This document shows positions 7,030-13,603 of a DNA stretch of 17,539 nucleotides, piece by piece. Below the pieces are notes generated by a model. That model was not told where the DNA came from, searched no databases, and saw only the letters and a list, made by a program, of their open reading frames with translations. Source of the DNA: WVZH01 sp034430895 (GTDB taxonomy: Bacteria; Chloroflexota; Anaerolineae; Anaerolineales; E44-bin32); the NCBI GenBank assembly GCA_034430895.1, contig DAOUDW010000027.1, positions 1 to 17,539 of the forward strand. Direction: 5' to 3'. The stretch's first letter is position 1, and every line of letters starts with the position of its first letter. The translations under genes and the position numbers were made by a program.

Positions 7030-7767
7030 GTGGCCCAACACGTCTATCTCTCGCCTCATCCGGACGACGCCGTGTTCTCCTGCGGCGGGTTGATCGCCCA
7101 GCAAACGTCGTCCGGTGAAGCCGTCACGGTGTTAACCATCTGCGCCGGCGACACGCCGCCGGGCGAGCTGACTCCGTTCGCAATGGAACTGCACGCCCGT
7201 TGGGGCAGTGAAGATTCGCCCAGCGCCGTGCGTCGGCTGGAAGATACGCTGGCCTGTGGGAGTCTCTCGGCGGGGGTGATTCACCTCGAAATCCCCGACG
7301 CGGTGTACCGTAAAGGCGCCGACGGCACGGGGTTGTATCCCGATGAATCAGCCATTTTTAGGGCGCTGCATGAATCCGAAAGCGATCTGATTGTCCATCT
7401 GCAGGAGGAACTCTCACGCCGCATCCCCGCGGAATCCGTGGTTTATTGCCCACTGGGATACGGCGGGCACGTCGATCACCGTCTCACCCGCCAAGCGGCG
7501 GAAGGCCTGGGGAGGGCGCTGCGATACTACGCGGATCTGCCATACGCCATGCGCGGGGGAGTGATTCCGGACGAATTGGGTCTCCCGCAAGGGGAGAAAC
7601 GGCTTTTCGAACTCGAATCGATGGAAATCCAGGCCTGGGCGGCGGCCAGTGCATGGTATCGATCGCAACTTTCGACCTTCTGGGTGGACGAAAATGCGCT
7701 GTGCGCCGAGCTGGACGGCTTTCATCGGCGCGAAGGTGGGCTTCCGATCATCGTTTCAAATTGCTAG
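7030..7767 (+). CDS. PIG-L family N-acetyl-glycan deacetylase
   Basis: The 245-residue protein has the PIG-L/BshB-type zinc site: PHPDD (9-13), where His and Asp bind zinc and the second Asp is the likely base, and GGHVDH (145-150), giving a further zinc His and a catalytic-region His. The family removes acetyl groups from N-acetylglucosamine-containing small molecules or glycolipids. Relatives include BshB (bacillithiol), MshB (mycothiol) and glycan-modifying enzymes, and the substrate here cannot be told. No signal peptide is seen, so it is cytosolic. It starts with GTG. It lies upstream of greA, which has its own promoter, so the two are not necessarily co-transcribed. Length is normal for the family. 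Confidence 0.93.
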   Translation: MAQHVYLSPHPDDAVFSCGGLIAQQTSSGEAVTVLTICAGDTPPGELTPFAMELHARWGSEDSPSAVRRLEDTLACGSLSAGVIHLEIPDAVYRKGADGTGLYPDESAIFRALHESESDLIVHLQEELSRRIPAESVVYCPLGYGGHVDHRLTRQAAEGLGRALRYYADLPYAMRGGVIPDELGLPQGEKRLFELESMEIQAWAAASAWYRSQLSTFWVDENALCAELDGFHRREGGLPIIVSNC

Positions 7768-7821
7768 AAATCCGATTCCGAAATCTGCTGGAGGGGTACT
7801 ATGCGGCGTATTTTTACCTGC

Positions 7822-7850
7822 TGGACAGGGGGCTTGAGTTGTGCTATTAT
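7822..7850 (+). promoter_or_regulatory. Promoter of greA
   Basis: TGGACA (7822-7827) and TATTAT (7845-7850) are 17 bases apart, 55 bases after the PIG-L stop codon. Transcription should begin near 7857, giving a leader of about 100 bases before the greA ATG. Confidence 0.75.
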
Positions 7851-7874
7851 GTCGCCGCAAGAAATGGTTCTGGG

Positions 7875-7900
7875 CTGAGAGCATCCTCTCAGTTCTTTTA
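7875..7900 (+). terminator. Terminator-like hairpin inside the greA leader
   Basis: CTGAGAG (7875-7881), a CATC loop and CTCTCAG (7886-7892) form a perfect 7-bp hairpin followed by TTCTTTTATT. It lies after the likely greA start point and 57 bases before the coding region. It could end PIG-L transcription, but its position in the greA leader suggests attenuation, with a short leader RNA of about 40-45 bases. Confidence 0.65.
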
Positions 7901-7912
7901 TTCTAGACGTTT

Positions 7913-7930
7913 CCTGCCCATCAGGGCAGG
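7913..7930 (+). promoter_or_regulatory. Second leader hairpin before greA
   Basis: CCTGCCC and GGGCAGG pair perfectly (7 bp) around an ATCA loop. It ends 16 bases before the ribosome binding region. It has no T run, so it is not a terminator. It may shape the leader RNA or its stability. Confidence 0.5.
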
Positions 7931-7956
7931 TCGAAATGTTAGAGGTAGGAAGGACG

Positions 7957-8424
7957 ATGGCGAATTCCGCAGTATATCTTACGTCCGAAGGACAGAAGAA
8001 GCTCGAGGAAGAACTCGAACGTCTGCGCACAGTTCGGCGTCATGAAGTGGCCAAGCGTTTGCACGAGGCCATGGAAGATGGGGAATTGATCGAAAACGCA
8101 GAATACGAAGCTGCCAAGAACGAGCAGGCCTTCATCGAAGGCCGCATTCTCGAACTGGATCGCATGCTCGCCAAGGCGGAGTTGATCAAGCCGTCCAAGA
8201 AAACGGATGTCGTGCATATTGGCAGCACCGTTGTAGTCAAACAGGATGGACAGAAGAACGAGACGTACACGATTGTCGGGGTGGCGGAAGCCAATCCCAA
8301 GGAGGGGTTGATTTCCAACGAGTCACCGTTGGGGCAGGCATTGCTGGAGCGAGCCGTGGGGGATGAGATCGAGGTGCAAGCCCCGGCCGGCACACTGTCC
8401 TTCCGTATCGTAAAGATCAAGTAG
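7957..8424 (+). CDS. greA: Transcription elongation factor GreA
   Basis: The 155-residue protein matches GreA along its length (family about 158). Residues 1-75 are the N-terminal coiled coil, with the tip sequence DGELIENAEY (41-50). Glu 43 and Glu 46 stand where E. coli GreA has Asp 41 and Glu 44, the acidic residues that place Mg2+ in the RNA polymerase secondary channel. So Asp is replaced by Glu at one site. The C-terminal FKBP-like domain starts near 80 and contains SNESPLGQALL (118-128). GreA rescues backtracked RNA polymerase by stimulating transcript cleavage. I chose ATG 7957 over an in-frame ATG at 7936, because the AGGTAGGAAGG ribosome binding region lies between the two. Its leader carries two hairpins, and a strong terminator follows. 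Confidence 0.97.
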   Translation: MANSAVYLTSEGQKKLEEELERLRTVRRHEVAKRLHEAMEDGELIENAEYEAAKNEQAFIEGRILELDRMLAKAELIKPSKKTDVVHIGSTVVVKQDGQKNETYTIVGVAEANPKEGLISNESPLGQALLERAVGDEIEVQAPAGTLSFRIVKIK

Positions 8425-8441
8425 CCAGGTGCTTTCACTGG

Positions 8442-8478
8442 GCGCCCCGCGTTTTGTTTGCCGTGCGGGGCGCTTTTT
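8442..8478 (+). terminator. Intrinsic terminator of greA
   Basis: A perfect 9-bp GC-rich stem, GCGCCCCGC (8442-8450) with GCGGGGCGC (8465-8473), is followed by TTTTT. It lies 17 bases after the greA stop, so lysS needs its own promoter. Confidence 0.93.
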
Positions 8479-8503
8479 CGTGTAAACTTGACCTGAACTG
8501 AGT

Positions 8504-8523
8504 CCCGAACGAGAGAATTCGGG
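8504..8523 (+). promoter_or_regulatory. Small hairpin upstream of lysS
   Basis: CCCGAA (8504-8509) pairs with TTCGGG (8518-8523) across an 8-base loop. A TTGACC at 8488-8493 could be the -35 of a lysS promoter, but no -10 box at proper spacing is convincing. No T-box sequence is present. Confidence 0.35.
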
Positions 8524-8548
8524 TAATAGATGAAGGGGTTTTATCAGT

Positions 8549-10060
8549 ATGACGAAATGGAACGATCTCGAACGGATCCGCCTGGAAAAGCTCGAACGCC
8601 TGCGCCAAGTGGGGATGGAACCGTATCCCAACCGTGTCGAACGCACACATACTACGGCGGAGGCGATCCGGACATTCGAGGCTGCAAGCGAAGACGAAAC
8701 CATTGAGGTCACGGTGGTTGGCCGGCTGCGTTCGATTCGCACCATGGGCAAATCGACGTTTGCCCATATCGAGGACGGCGCCGGCAGGCTGCAGCTCTAC
8801 CTGCGCGCCGACGAGTTGGGTGCCGAGGCTTTCGATCGCTTCAACGACGATTTCGATCTGGGGGACTTTCTCCAGGCCCAGGGTCGCATGTTCCGCACGC
8901 GCACCGGTGAAGCCACCCTGCGCGTTGCCGACTACCGCATGTTGGCCAAGGGAATCACGCCACTGCCGGCGACGAAGGAAGAAGAGATCGATGGCGAGCG
9001 TGTGGTTCACAGTGCCTTTTCCGATCTGGAAGCGCGCTACCGGGAACGTTACGCCGATTTGGTGATCAACCCCGAGGTGCGTGATATTTTTCACCTGCGT
9101 ACACGTATCATCCGTGCATTGCAGCAATTCCTCGACGAGCAAGGTTTCCTCGAAGTCGAAACGCCCATCCTGCAGCCGATTTACGGCGGCGCAGCGGCGC
9201 AGCCTTTTATCACACATCACAACCAGCTGCATCAAGAGCTGTATTTGCGGATCTCCTTCGAACTTTATCTGAAACGTCTGCTCGTTGGTGGATTCGAACG
9301 GGTCTATGAAATCGGGCGTGATTTCCGCAACGAAGGTGTCTCCTTCAAGCACAATCCCGAATTCACGCAGCTCGAGTTCTACATGGCCTACGCCGATTAC
9401 AAGGACGTGATGGACCTTACCGAGCAGATGGTGTCTTTCGCCGCCGAACAGGCCACCGGATCGAAGCAGATCGAATTCAAGGGCGAGGCGATCGATTTAA
9501 GTCCGCCCTGGGAGCGCATCGAATTGCGGCAGGTGTTGATCGACGCCGCCGAGATCGACATTTTCAAACACGACGATGAAGAGAGTCTGCGGGCAGCGAT
9601 GGAAGCCCGCGGACACGAACCATCGAAAACATCGACGCGCGGCAAACTGATCGATTCGTTGCTGAGTAAATATGTGGAGCCGAATATAATCCAGCCGACC
9701 TTCATCTACAATTACCCGCGGGACATCTCGCCGCTGGCGAAATCCGTGCCCGGCGATCCACAGACTGTCGAGCGTTTTGAAGGTTTCGTGGGCGGCATGG
9801 AGCTGTGCAACGCCTTCACCGAGTTGAACGATCCGCTCGATCAGGAGCAGCGCTTCCTGGAGATGGGCCGCATGTACGGTGAGGATGACGAGGAGCGCCA
9901 TCCCATGGATGAGGACTACCTGCGGGCGATGGCCTACGGCATGCCGCCCAATGGCGGCTTCGGCATGGGCGTCGATCGTCTGACCATGCTGCTGAGTGAT
10001 CAATCGTCGATTCGAGAAGTGATCCTGTTTCCGCATCTGCGCAGCAAGGATCGAGAATAG
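8549..10060 (+). CDS. lysS: Lysine--tRNA ligase, class II
   Basis: The 503-residue enzyme charges tRNA-Lys with lysine using ATP. The N-terminal OB fold (about 50-135) binds the anticodon. The class II catalytic core follows, with motif 1 around LETPILQPIYGGAAAQPF, motif 2 around FRNEG (259-263) with HNPEFTQLEFYMAY, and motif 3 GFGMGVDRL (470-478). GGMELCNAFTELNDP is the usual lysine-pocket segment. Length is normal. About ten extra residues sit between TPLP and the RYRERYADL helix, compared with the common EKWHGL-type linker. AAGGGG lies 10 bases before the ATG. It is a single-gene unit after the greA terminator, and the tRNA-Lys gene lies about 4 kb away on the other strand. Confidence 0.98.
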   Translation: MTKWNDLERIRLEKLERLRQVGMEPYPNRVERTHTTAEAIRTFEAASEDETIEVTVVGRLRSIRTMGKSTFAHIEDGAGRLQLYLRADELGAEAFDRFNDDFDLGDFLQAQGRMFRTRTGEATLRVADYRMLAKGITPLPATKEEEIDGERVVHSAFSDLEARYRERYADLVINPEVRDIFHLRTRIIRALQQFLDEQGFLEVETPILQPIYGGAAAQPFITHHNQLHQELYLRISFELYLKRLLVGGFERVYEIGRDFRNEGVSFKHNPEFTQLEFYMAYADYKDVMDLTEQMVSFAAEQATGSKQIEFKGEAIDLSPPWERIELRQVLIDAAEIDIFKHDDEESLRAAMEARGHEPSKTSTRGKLIDSLLSKYVEPNIIQPTFIYNYPRDISPLAKSVPGDPQTVERFEGFVGGMELCNAFTELNDPLDQEQRFLEMGRMYGEDDEERHPMDEDYLRAMAYGMPPNGGFGMGVDRLTMLLSDQSSIREVILFPHLRSKDRE

Positions 10061-10118
10061 GCGCACGATCACTGGTTTCTTGTTTACCAGTCTATTCAGA
10101 CTATTTCAACTTACCATG

Positions 10119-10150
10119 AATGTGAAGGTGCGAGAGCACCTTCATGTTGT
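10119..10150. terminator. Bidirectional hairpin between lysS and the flippase-like gene
   Basis: TGAAGGTGC (10123-10131) and GCACCTTCA (10136-10144) form a perfect 9-bp stem closed by a GAGA tetraloop, extended by four weaker or G-T pairs to 10119/10148. The plus strand continues into TTGTTTCTCT. It includes the stop codon of the minus-strand gene, so one hairpin may serve both convergent genes. Confidence 0.7.
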
Positions 10151-11125
10151 TTCTCTATCGCTTGCTGCGGATTGTAAATAGAGCAGATCCGCCGAACGCG
10201 ACCAGACCACCAATCCCAACGCCACGCCGAACCAGAGCGTGGCGAAGCGAATCAGCAGCGTGGCGGCAGCGGCGGTGCTGGCCGGAACATCCAGGAGCAG
10301 GGTCAGCATACCGGCAGCGCTGGCCTCGAAGGCGCCCAGTCCTCCCGGGAGCGCCGAGACGGCGCCGATCACCGTCGAAAAGGAAAGTACGAAGACCGCC
10401 ACGGAGAGAGTCTCCCACCCGCCGGGCACGCCCAAACCAACGAGTACGAGATACATTGCCAGACCTTCTCCCAGCCAGGCAACACTGCCCAGTCCGATGG
10501 CCGTGATGGTGGCGCGTGGGCGGAAGAGGGCGTAGACACCTTCATAGAATTCATGCAGGTGATGGGCAAGCCTCCGGATCAAGCGCAAGCGTTCGGCGAA
10601 GCCGAGGATAGCCAGCGCCAAGGGCCGGATTTGGGAAATGACAATGCCCGCCAGCAGGATCCCCAGTACGGCAGCGAAGGCCGGCCAGTAGCGGGGATAG
10701 GCGATGACGCCCAGCGTGGAGAGCAACAGTACAGCCAGGCCGTCGCTGATGCGTTCGGCGAGCACCACGGTCACACCGCGCGCCGTGGGCGTGCCGGTCT
10801 TGTTCTGCAGCCAGACCGCTTTTAACGCTTCGCCGACTTTCCCGGGCGTGACGGCGAGTGGGAATCCGGCGACGAAGAGACGGGCGCTCTCACGCAAGGA
10901 TAGATCGTGGATGCCGATCTGGCCCAGGTAAAAATGCCACTTGAAAAAACGCAGGGTGTAGTTGAACAACGTTCCGGTCAGAATGAGCGGGGTGTACGCC
11001 CAGAAAAAGTTGGCGAACTGGGTGCCGACCTGGCGTATATCGCCGATCAGCCCCAGTCCGAGGAATACGAGGAAGCCGAAGATCAAGCCGACAGCGATGC
11101 GTCGGCGGATCGATTTTTGTCCCAT
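10142..11125 (-). CDS. UPF0104 / lysylphosphatidylglycerol-synthase-TM-region family membrane protein
   Basis: This 327-residue integral membrane protein has about eight hydrophobic segments. It carries the family's marks: LRFFKWHFYLG (59-69) near the end of TM2, VTPGKVGEALK (92-102), the ER pair (124-125) and PGGLGAFEA (260-268). Relatives include the flippase half of MprF, archaeal AglD and YbhN proteins, which move or modify polar lipids. The MprF synthase domain is absent, so it should not make lysyl-lipid itself. Its start codon overlaps the stop of the upstream DUF362 gene by one base (TGATG), which implies translational coupling. It probably acts with that protein on lipids or envelope precursors at the membrane, which is inference from context. 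Confidence 0.9.
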   Translation of the reverse strand: MGQKSIRRRIAVGLIFGFLVFLGLGLIGDIRQVGTQFANFFWAYTPLILTGTLFNYTLRFFKWHFYLGQIGIHDLSLRESARLFVAGFPLAVTPGKVGEALKAVWLQNKTGTPTARGVTVVLAERISDGLAVLLLSTLGVIAYPRYWPAFAAVLGILLAGIVISQIRPLALAILGFAERLRLIRRLAHHLHEFYEGVYALFRPRATITAIGLGSVAWLGEGLAMYLVLVGLGVPGGWETLSVAVFVLSFSTVIGAVSALPGGLGAFEASAAGMLTLLLDVPASTAAAATLLIRFATLWFGVALGLVVWSRSADLLYLQSAASDRETT

Positions 11126-12324
11126 CAGCGCAGCAAGAAGAAGGCTGCGATGGCCACGATAAGGCCCACCAGTCCGATGAGCGCCTGGATAACGGTCTTC
11201 GGTTCCATTCCGGGCATGACCACTTCACCATCGCCGTAGCGCCTGAAGAGCTTCCCCCAGCGTGTCTTCAAAGCTGCTGCGACGCGTTTGCGCCCGATGA
11301 AGGGATACCAGAAAACGTTGTGGTAGAAGTTGCTGGCGAAGTACGACCAGGGCACCAGTGGACTTTGCAGGAGCACCTTTTCCAAGGGCTTGAGCGGTCC
11401 ATGGTAGATCATCTTCTGGCCGCGGCTGGCGAAAGTGTCGCCCTTCTTGAATTTCCAGGGTTCTTCCTGCTCGATATCATATCCGGCGATCTCGATCTGT
11501 GAGGGGTCGCCGACGCCCAGATCCTTTTCGTGGGCATGGCGGATGAAACGCAGTTTCATGGGATCGAATCCCTGCAGCTTGGCGGACACGGCGTCGATGG
11601 CCACCTGGTCGGCCGAAGCGAGCAGGATGTCTTTCTCATGCCAGTGCATGGCCCGCGGACCAGGTCCGTCGCCGGCGAAGGTGCCGTCCATCATGGCAAA
11701 CAAGCCAGGGTGGATGTCTTGTTGAATCATGAGCAGGTCGACGAGTGTGTCGTGGATCACGGCGTGAGTCCAGTGGCGGTTGCGGTGCAGTAATCCGCCG
11801 AAAGCGTTTTTCATGGCGCCGGTGATGGTGGTGAAGACGTGAGTCTTGACCGTCGGGAGCTGGATGATATTCATGCCGACGAGCGCCTTGGGAATGAACA
11901 CGCCGTCCGGGTACACCTTGTCGAGGACGACGAAAGGCTTCGTGGGTTTGTACTCGAACCACTCAAAATCCTCTTCGTAGAGATAGATGCAGGGCACGTT
12001 GTGTTTGTCGGTCACGAAGCGGTGTTTGTTGTTGAACTCACCGACGCTGGTGTCGACGACGACGGTGTCATTGTGCACGCCGACCAGGTTATCGTATCCG
12101 CTGTTACGCAAGGTTTGAATCACACCTTCGAGTTGCCAGGGCTCGGTGGAGCAGGCTGGATACCAGGTCTGCCAGGAGATGTTGATTTTCAGACCAGTAC
12201 GGTTGCCTTTGGGTAGAGATGACTCGAAATCCGCCAGGCGCATGACTTTCTCGATGTCCTCCAAAATCGTTTCGGGGGATGTCTTGACTGCTGCTACAAC
12301 ACCTTTGCCGGAAAAATCTGACAT
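11125..12324 (-). CDS. DUF362 domain protein with C-terminal membrane anchor
   Basis: The 399-residue protein has DUF362 marks: NIIQLPTVKTHVFTTITGAM begins at 152 and continues into KNAFGGL (172-178), typical of the family's KTH and KNxFG segments. MDGTFAGDGPGPR (212-224) and DQVAIDAVSAKL (239-250) are also characteristic. No Cys cluster for a 4Fe-4S site is seen, unlike in many DUF362 proteins. The last 22 residues (about 377-398) form a single membrane helix, so the catalytic part faces the cytosol or sits on the membrane surface. GGAGG lies 6 bases before the ATG. The family has no well-settled biochemical role. It is co-translated with the flippase-like protein, a pairing that points to membrane lipid or polyprenol-linked chemistry. 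Confidence 0.9.
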   Translation of the reverse strand: MSDFSGKGVVAAVKTSPETILEDIEKVMRLADFESSLPKGNRTGLKINISWQTWYPACSTEPWQLEGVIQTLRNSGYDNLVGVHNDTVVVDTSVGEFNNKHRFVTDKHNVPCIYLYEEDFEWFEYKPTKPFVVLDKVYPDGVFIPKALVGMNIIQLPTVKTHVFTTITGAMKNAFGGLLHRNRHWTHAVIHDTLVDLLMIQQDIHPGLFAMMDGTFAGDGPGPRAMHWHEKDILLASADQVAIDAVSAKLQGFDPMKLRFIRHAHEKDLGVGDPSQIEIAGYDIEQEEPWKFKKGDTFASRGQKMIYHGPLKPLEKVLLQSPLVPWSYFASNFYHNVFWYPFIGRKRVAAALKTRWGKLFRRYGDGEVVMPGMEPKTVIQALIGLVGLIVAIAAFFLLR

Positions 12325-12445
12325 GCGTTCCTCCTTGATACATCAGGATTCTATCGCAACCTGGTCCATCAGAACAGTGAAACCATTTTCCTGGTCGAGA
12401 CGGCCGTTTCTGTGATCTGCTCTCCTGTGCTTCCATCGGACGTGC

Positions 12446-12451
12446 TACAAT
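12446..12451 (+). promoter_or_regulatory. Candidate -10 box before small membrane-protein pair
   Basis: TACAAT lies 28 bases upstream of the ATG at 12480. No clear -35 box is visible at 16-18 bases, so it could depend on an activator or not be used. Confidence 0.3.
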
Positions 12452-12479
12452 TACGCATAACGGGAGGAAAAGGATAAGG

Positions 12480-12929
12480 ATGGATCCGGGCAGTCACCAT
12501 CAGAAACAGCTTTCGCCACGGCCGGGTACGCAGCGACAAATCCGTCTGCAAATTTACCTGCCTTTGATTTTCGGTGGTCTGGTGATTGTGGGCCTCTCGC
12601 TTGTATTGTTGTTGGAAGACCGCAGCCCTGGCGTACTTGCGGATGTTGCTGTGATTTGTCTTGCATTGCCGATCCTGCTGCTCGGTGTGTTGATGATAAC
12701 GCTCCTGGGGCTCGGTGTTTTTGCAACGGAAAAGGTGGTCCGGAAACTCCCGGCACCTTTTAGAAAGGCGCAGCAAATCCTGGGTCGTCTCGAAGGAACG
12801 GCGAAACAAGCAGGAGACCTGGCAACCAAACCGATGCTTTCATCGTTGTCCGCCTGGGCGGGCGTTAAAGCTTTTTTCCAAAGCATTGTATCTATCTTTC
12901 GTTCTGATGAGGGAAATCTGTATGAATGA
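12480..12929 (+). CDS. Small two-helix membrane protein, unknown function
   Basis: The 149-residue protein has a short polar N-terminus, then two hydrophobic segments (about 26-45 and 54-80) and an amphipathic C-terminal half with Lys/Arg-rich stretches (about 83-110). I do not recognise the family. AAAGGA lies a few bases before the ATG, with GGGAGG further up. The stop codon overlaps the start of the next gene by 8 bases, so the two are probably co-expressed. The C-terminal half could be a cytosolic tail that contacts membrane or partner protein. It is divergent from the DUF362 gene across 155 bases. Confidence 0.7.
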   Translation: MDPGSHHQKQLSPRPGTQRQIRLQIYLPLIFGGLVIVGLSLVLLLEDRSPGVLADVAVICLALPILLLGVLMITLLGLGVFATEKVVRKLPAPFRKAQQILGRLEGTAKQAGDLATKPMLSSLSAWAGVKAFFQSIVSIFRSDEGNLYE

Positions 12930-13119
12930 AGACGGAAATTGGAAAACCAGAACACTGATCCTTGGTGGTCTGATCGGTGCGTTAACCGGTTTGGGAATGG
13001 CCATCCTGCTGATGCGGCGGGCTGAACAGGAAGGTGAAAGACCAAAACTCGGCACCGGCGAGGGGATGAAAATCGGGATGACGCTGCTGGGTTTGCTGCG
13101 TCAGATTTCCAAGGAGTGA
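12922..13119 (+). CDS. 65-residue single-helix membrane protein (YtxH-like appearance)
   Basis: The coding region begins at an internal ATG (12922) within a longer open frame. It is chosen because GAGGGA lies 7 bases upstream, and because everything upstream in that frame is the wrong reading of the preceding gene. The protein has one hydrophobic segment (about 11-30, with GGLIGALTGLGMAILLM) and then a charged tail. The Gly-spaced helix next to a charged tail resembles YtxH-type small membrane proteins, but no family call is safe. It overlaps the upstream small membrane-protein gene by 8 bases, as expected for translationally coupled partners. Confidence 0.6.
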   Translation: MNEDGNWKTRTLILGGLIGALTGLGMAILLMRRAEQEGERPKLGTGEGMKIGMTLLGLLRQISKE

Positions 13120-13141
13120 AGCGATAGGAATCGCGGGTATG

Positions 13142-13180
13142 CAAGGTGGTCTTCCCCTGGCATGAGGGCAGCCTTGTTTT
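13142..13180 (+). terminator. Candidate terminator after the small membrane-protein pair
   Basis: CAAGG (13142-13146) pairs CCTTG (13172-13176), with CCCT/AGGG inside, and TTTT follows. The stem is interrupted, so strength is uncertain. Confidence 0.4.
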
Positions 13181-13530
13181 CATCACACGCTTGACATGTC
13201 GCTATTGCGATTGCGCAGGCACGCCAGGCGTAGATTGTTGTGGGAGGAAGATAACCTCTACTCGTAAAGTATTGTACGAGGCATCGAATGTCCGAATATT
13301 TATCGCTACTTGTCTAATCGCGGCGGATTTCTACTGAGGATCAGCCGGTTTTACCTTACTCGCTATTATTCTAATGCGTAGTTAAGTACCAAAACCATTC
13401 CCCAGATCATATCAATCCTTCGTCTTTCGATTGTCGTAAACACGCGAGAGAGCGCGGAGCAGACGAAACATAACTCGGTGTCATGTGCATAGGGCGTATA
13501 CTTTTTGGATTACCTCAAACGCCTTGGGAG

Positions 13531-13554
13531 AACGGGATTATAATTTTGCCCGTT
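13531..13554 (+). promoter_or_regulatory. -10 box inside a palindrome, flavoprotein operon
   Basis: A consensus TATAAT (13539-13544) lies between AACGGG (13531-13536) and CCCGTT (13549-13554), a 6-bp inverted repeat with a 12-base spacer. A protein bound here would cover the promoter. No -35 box is clear. A second, perfect 10-base palindrome, GTTTGCAAAC, is at 13581-13590 just before the ribosome binding site. Confidence 0.5.
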
Positions 13555-13603
13555 TGGGAAGGCGATGAAAGAATAAATTCGTTTGCAAACAAGGAGAAGT
13601 TTC

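Larger units (their letters stand above)
13120..13603. other. Gene-free region with several hairpins before the flavoprotein operon
   Basis: No gene is seen. It contains an imperfect terminator-like hairpin (13142-13180, CAAGG/CCTTG then TTTT) that could end the small membrane-protein unit. It also has a hairpin from GTAGA/TCTAC around GG/CC (13230-13261), directly followed by CTCGTA/TACGAG (13261-13280), and the CGCGAGAGAGCGCG repeat near 13442. The flavoprotein promoter and palindromes follow at 13531-13590. Confidence 0.5.

Noticed and set aside
8479..8548. T-box riboswitch in front of lysS
   Set aside because: The leader is too short and lacks the T-box sequence. Only a small 6-bp hairpin is present.
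8435..9352. A 305-codon minus-strand open frame
   Set aside because: It is antisense to lysS and its terminator region, and shows no protein-like features. LysRS motifs on the plus strand are unambiguous.
4390..11125. A functional lysyl-lipid module made of tRNA-Lys, lysS and the MprF-like membrane protein
   Set aside because: The membrane protein lacks the synthase domain, is convergent to lysS and is coupled to DUF362. The tRNA is 4 kb away under its own promoter, so the grouping looks accidental.
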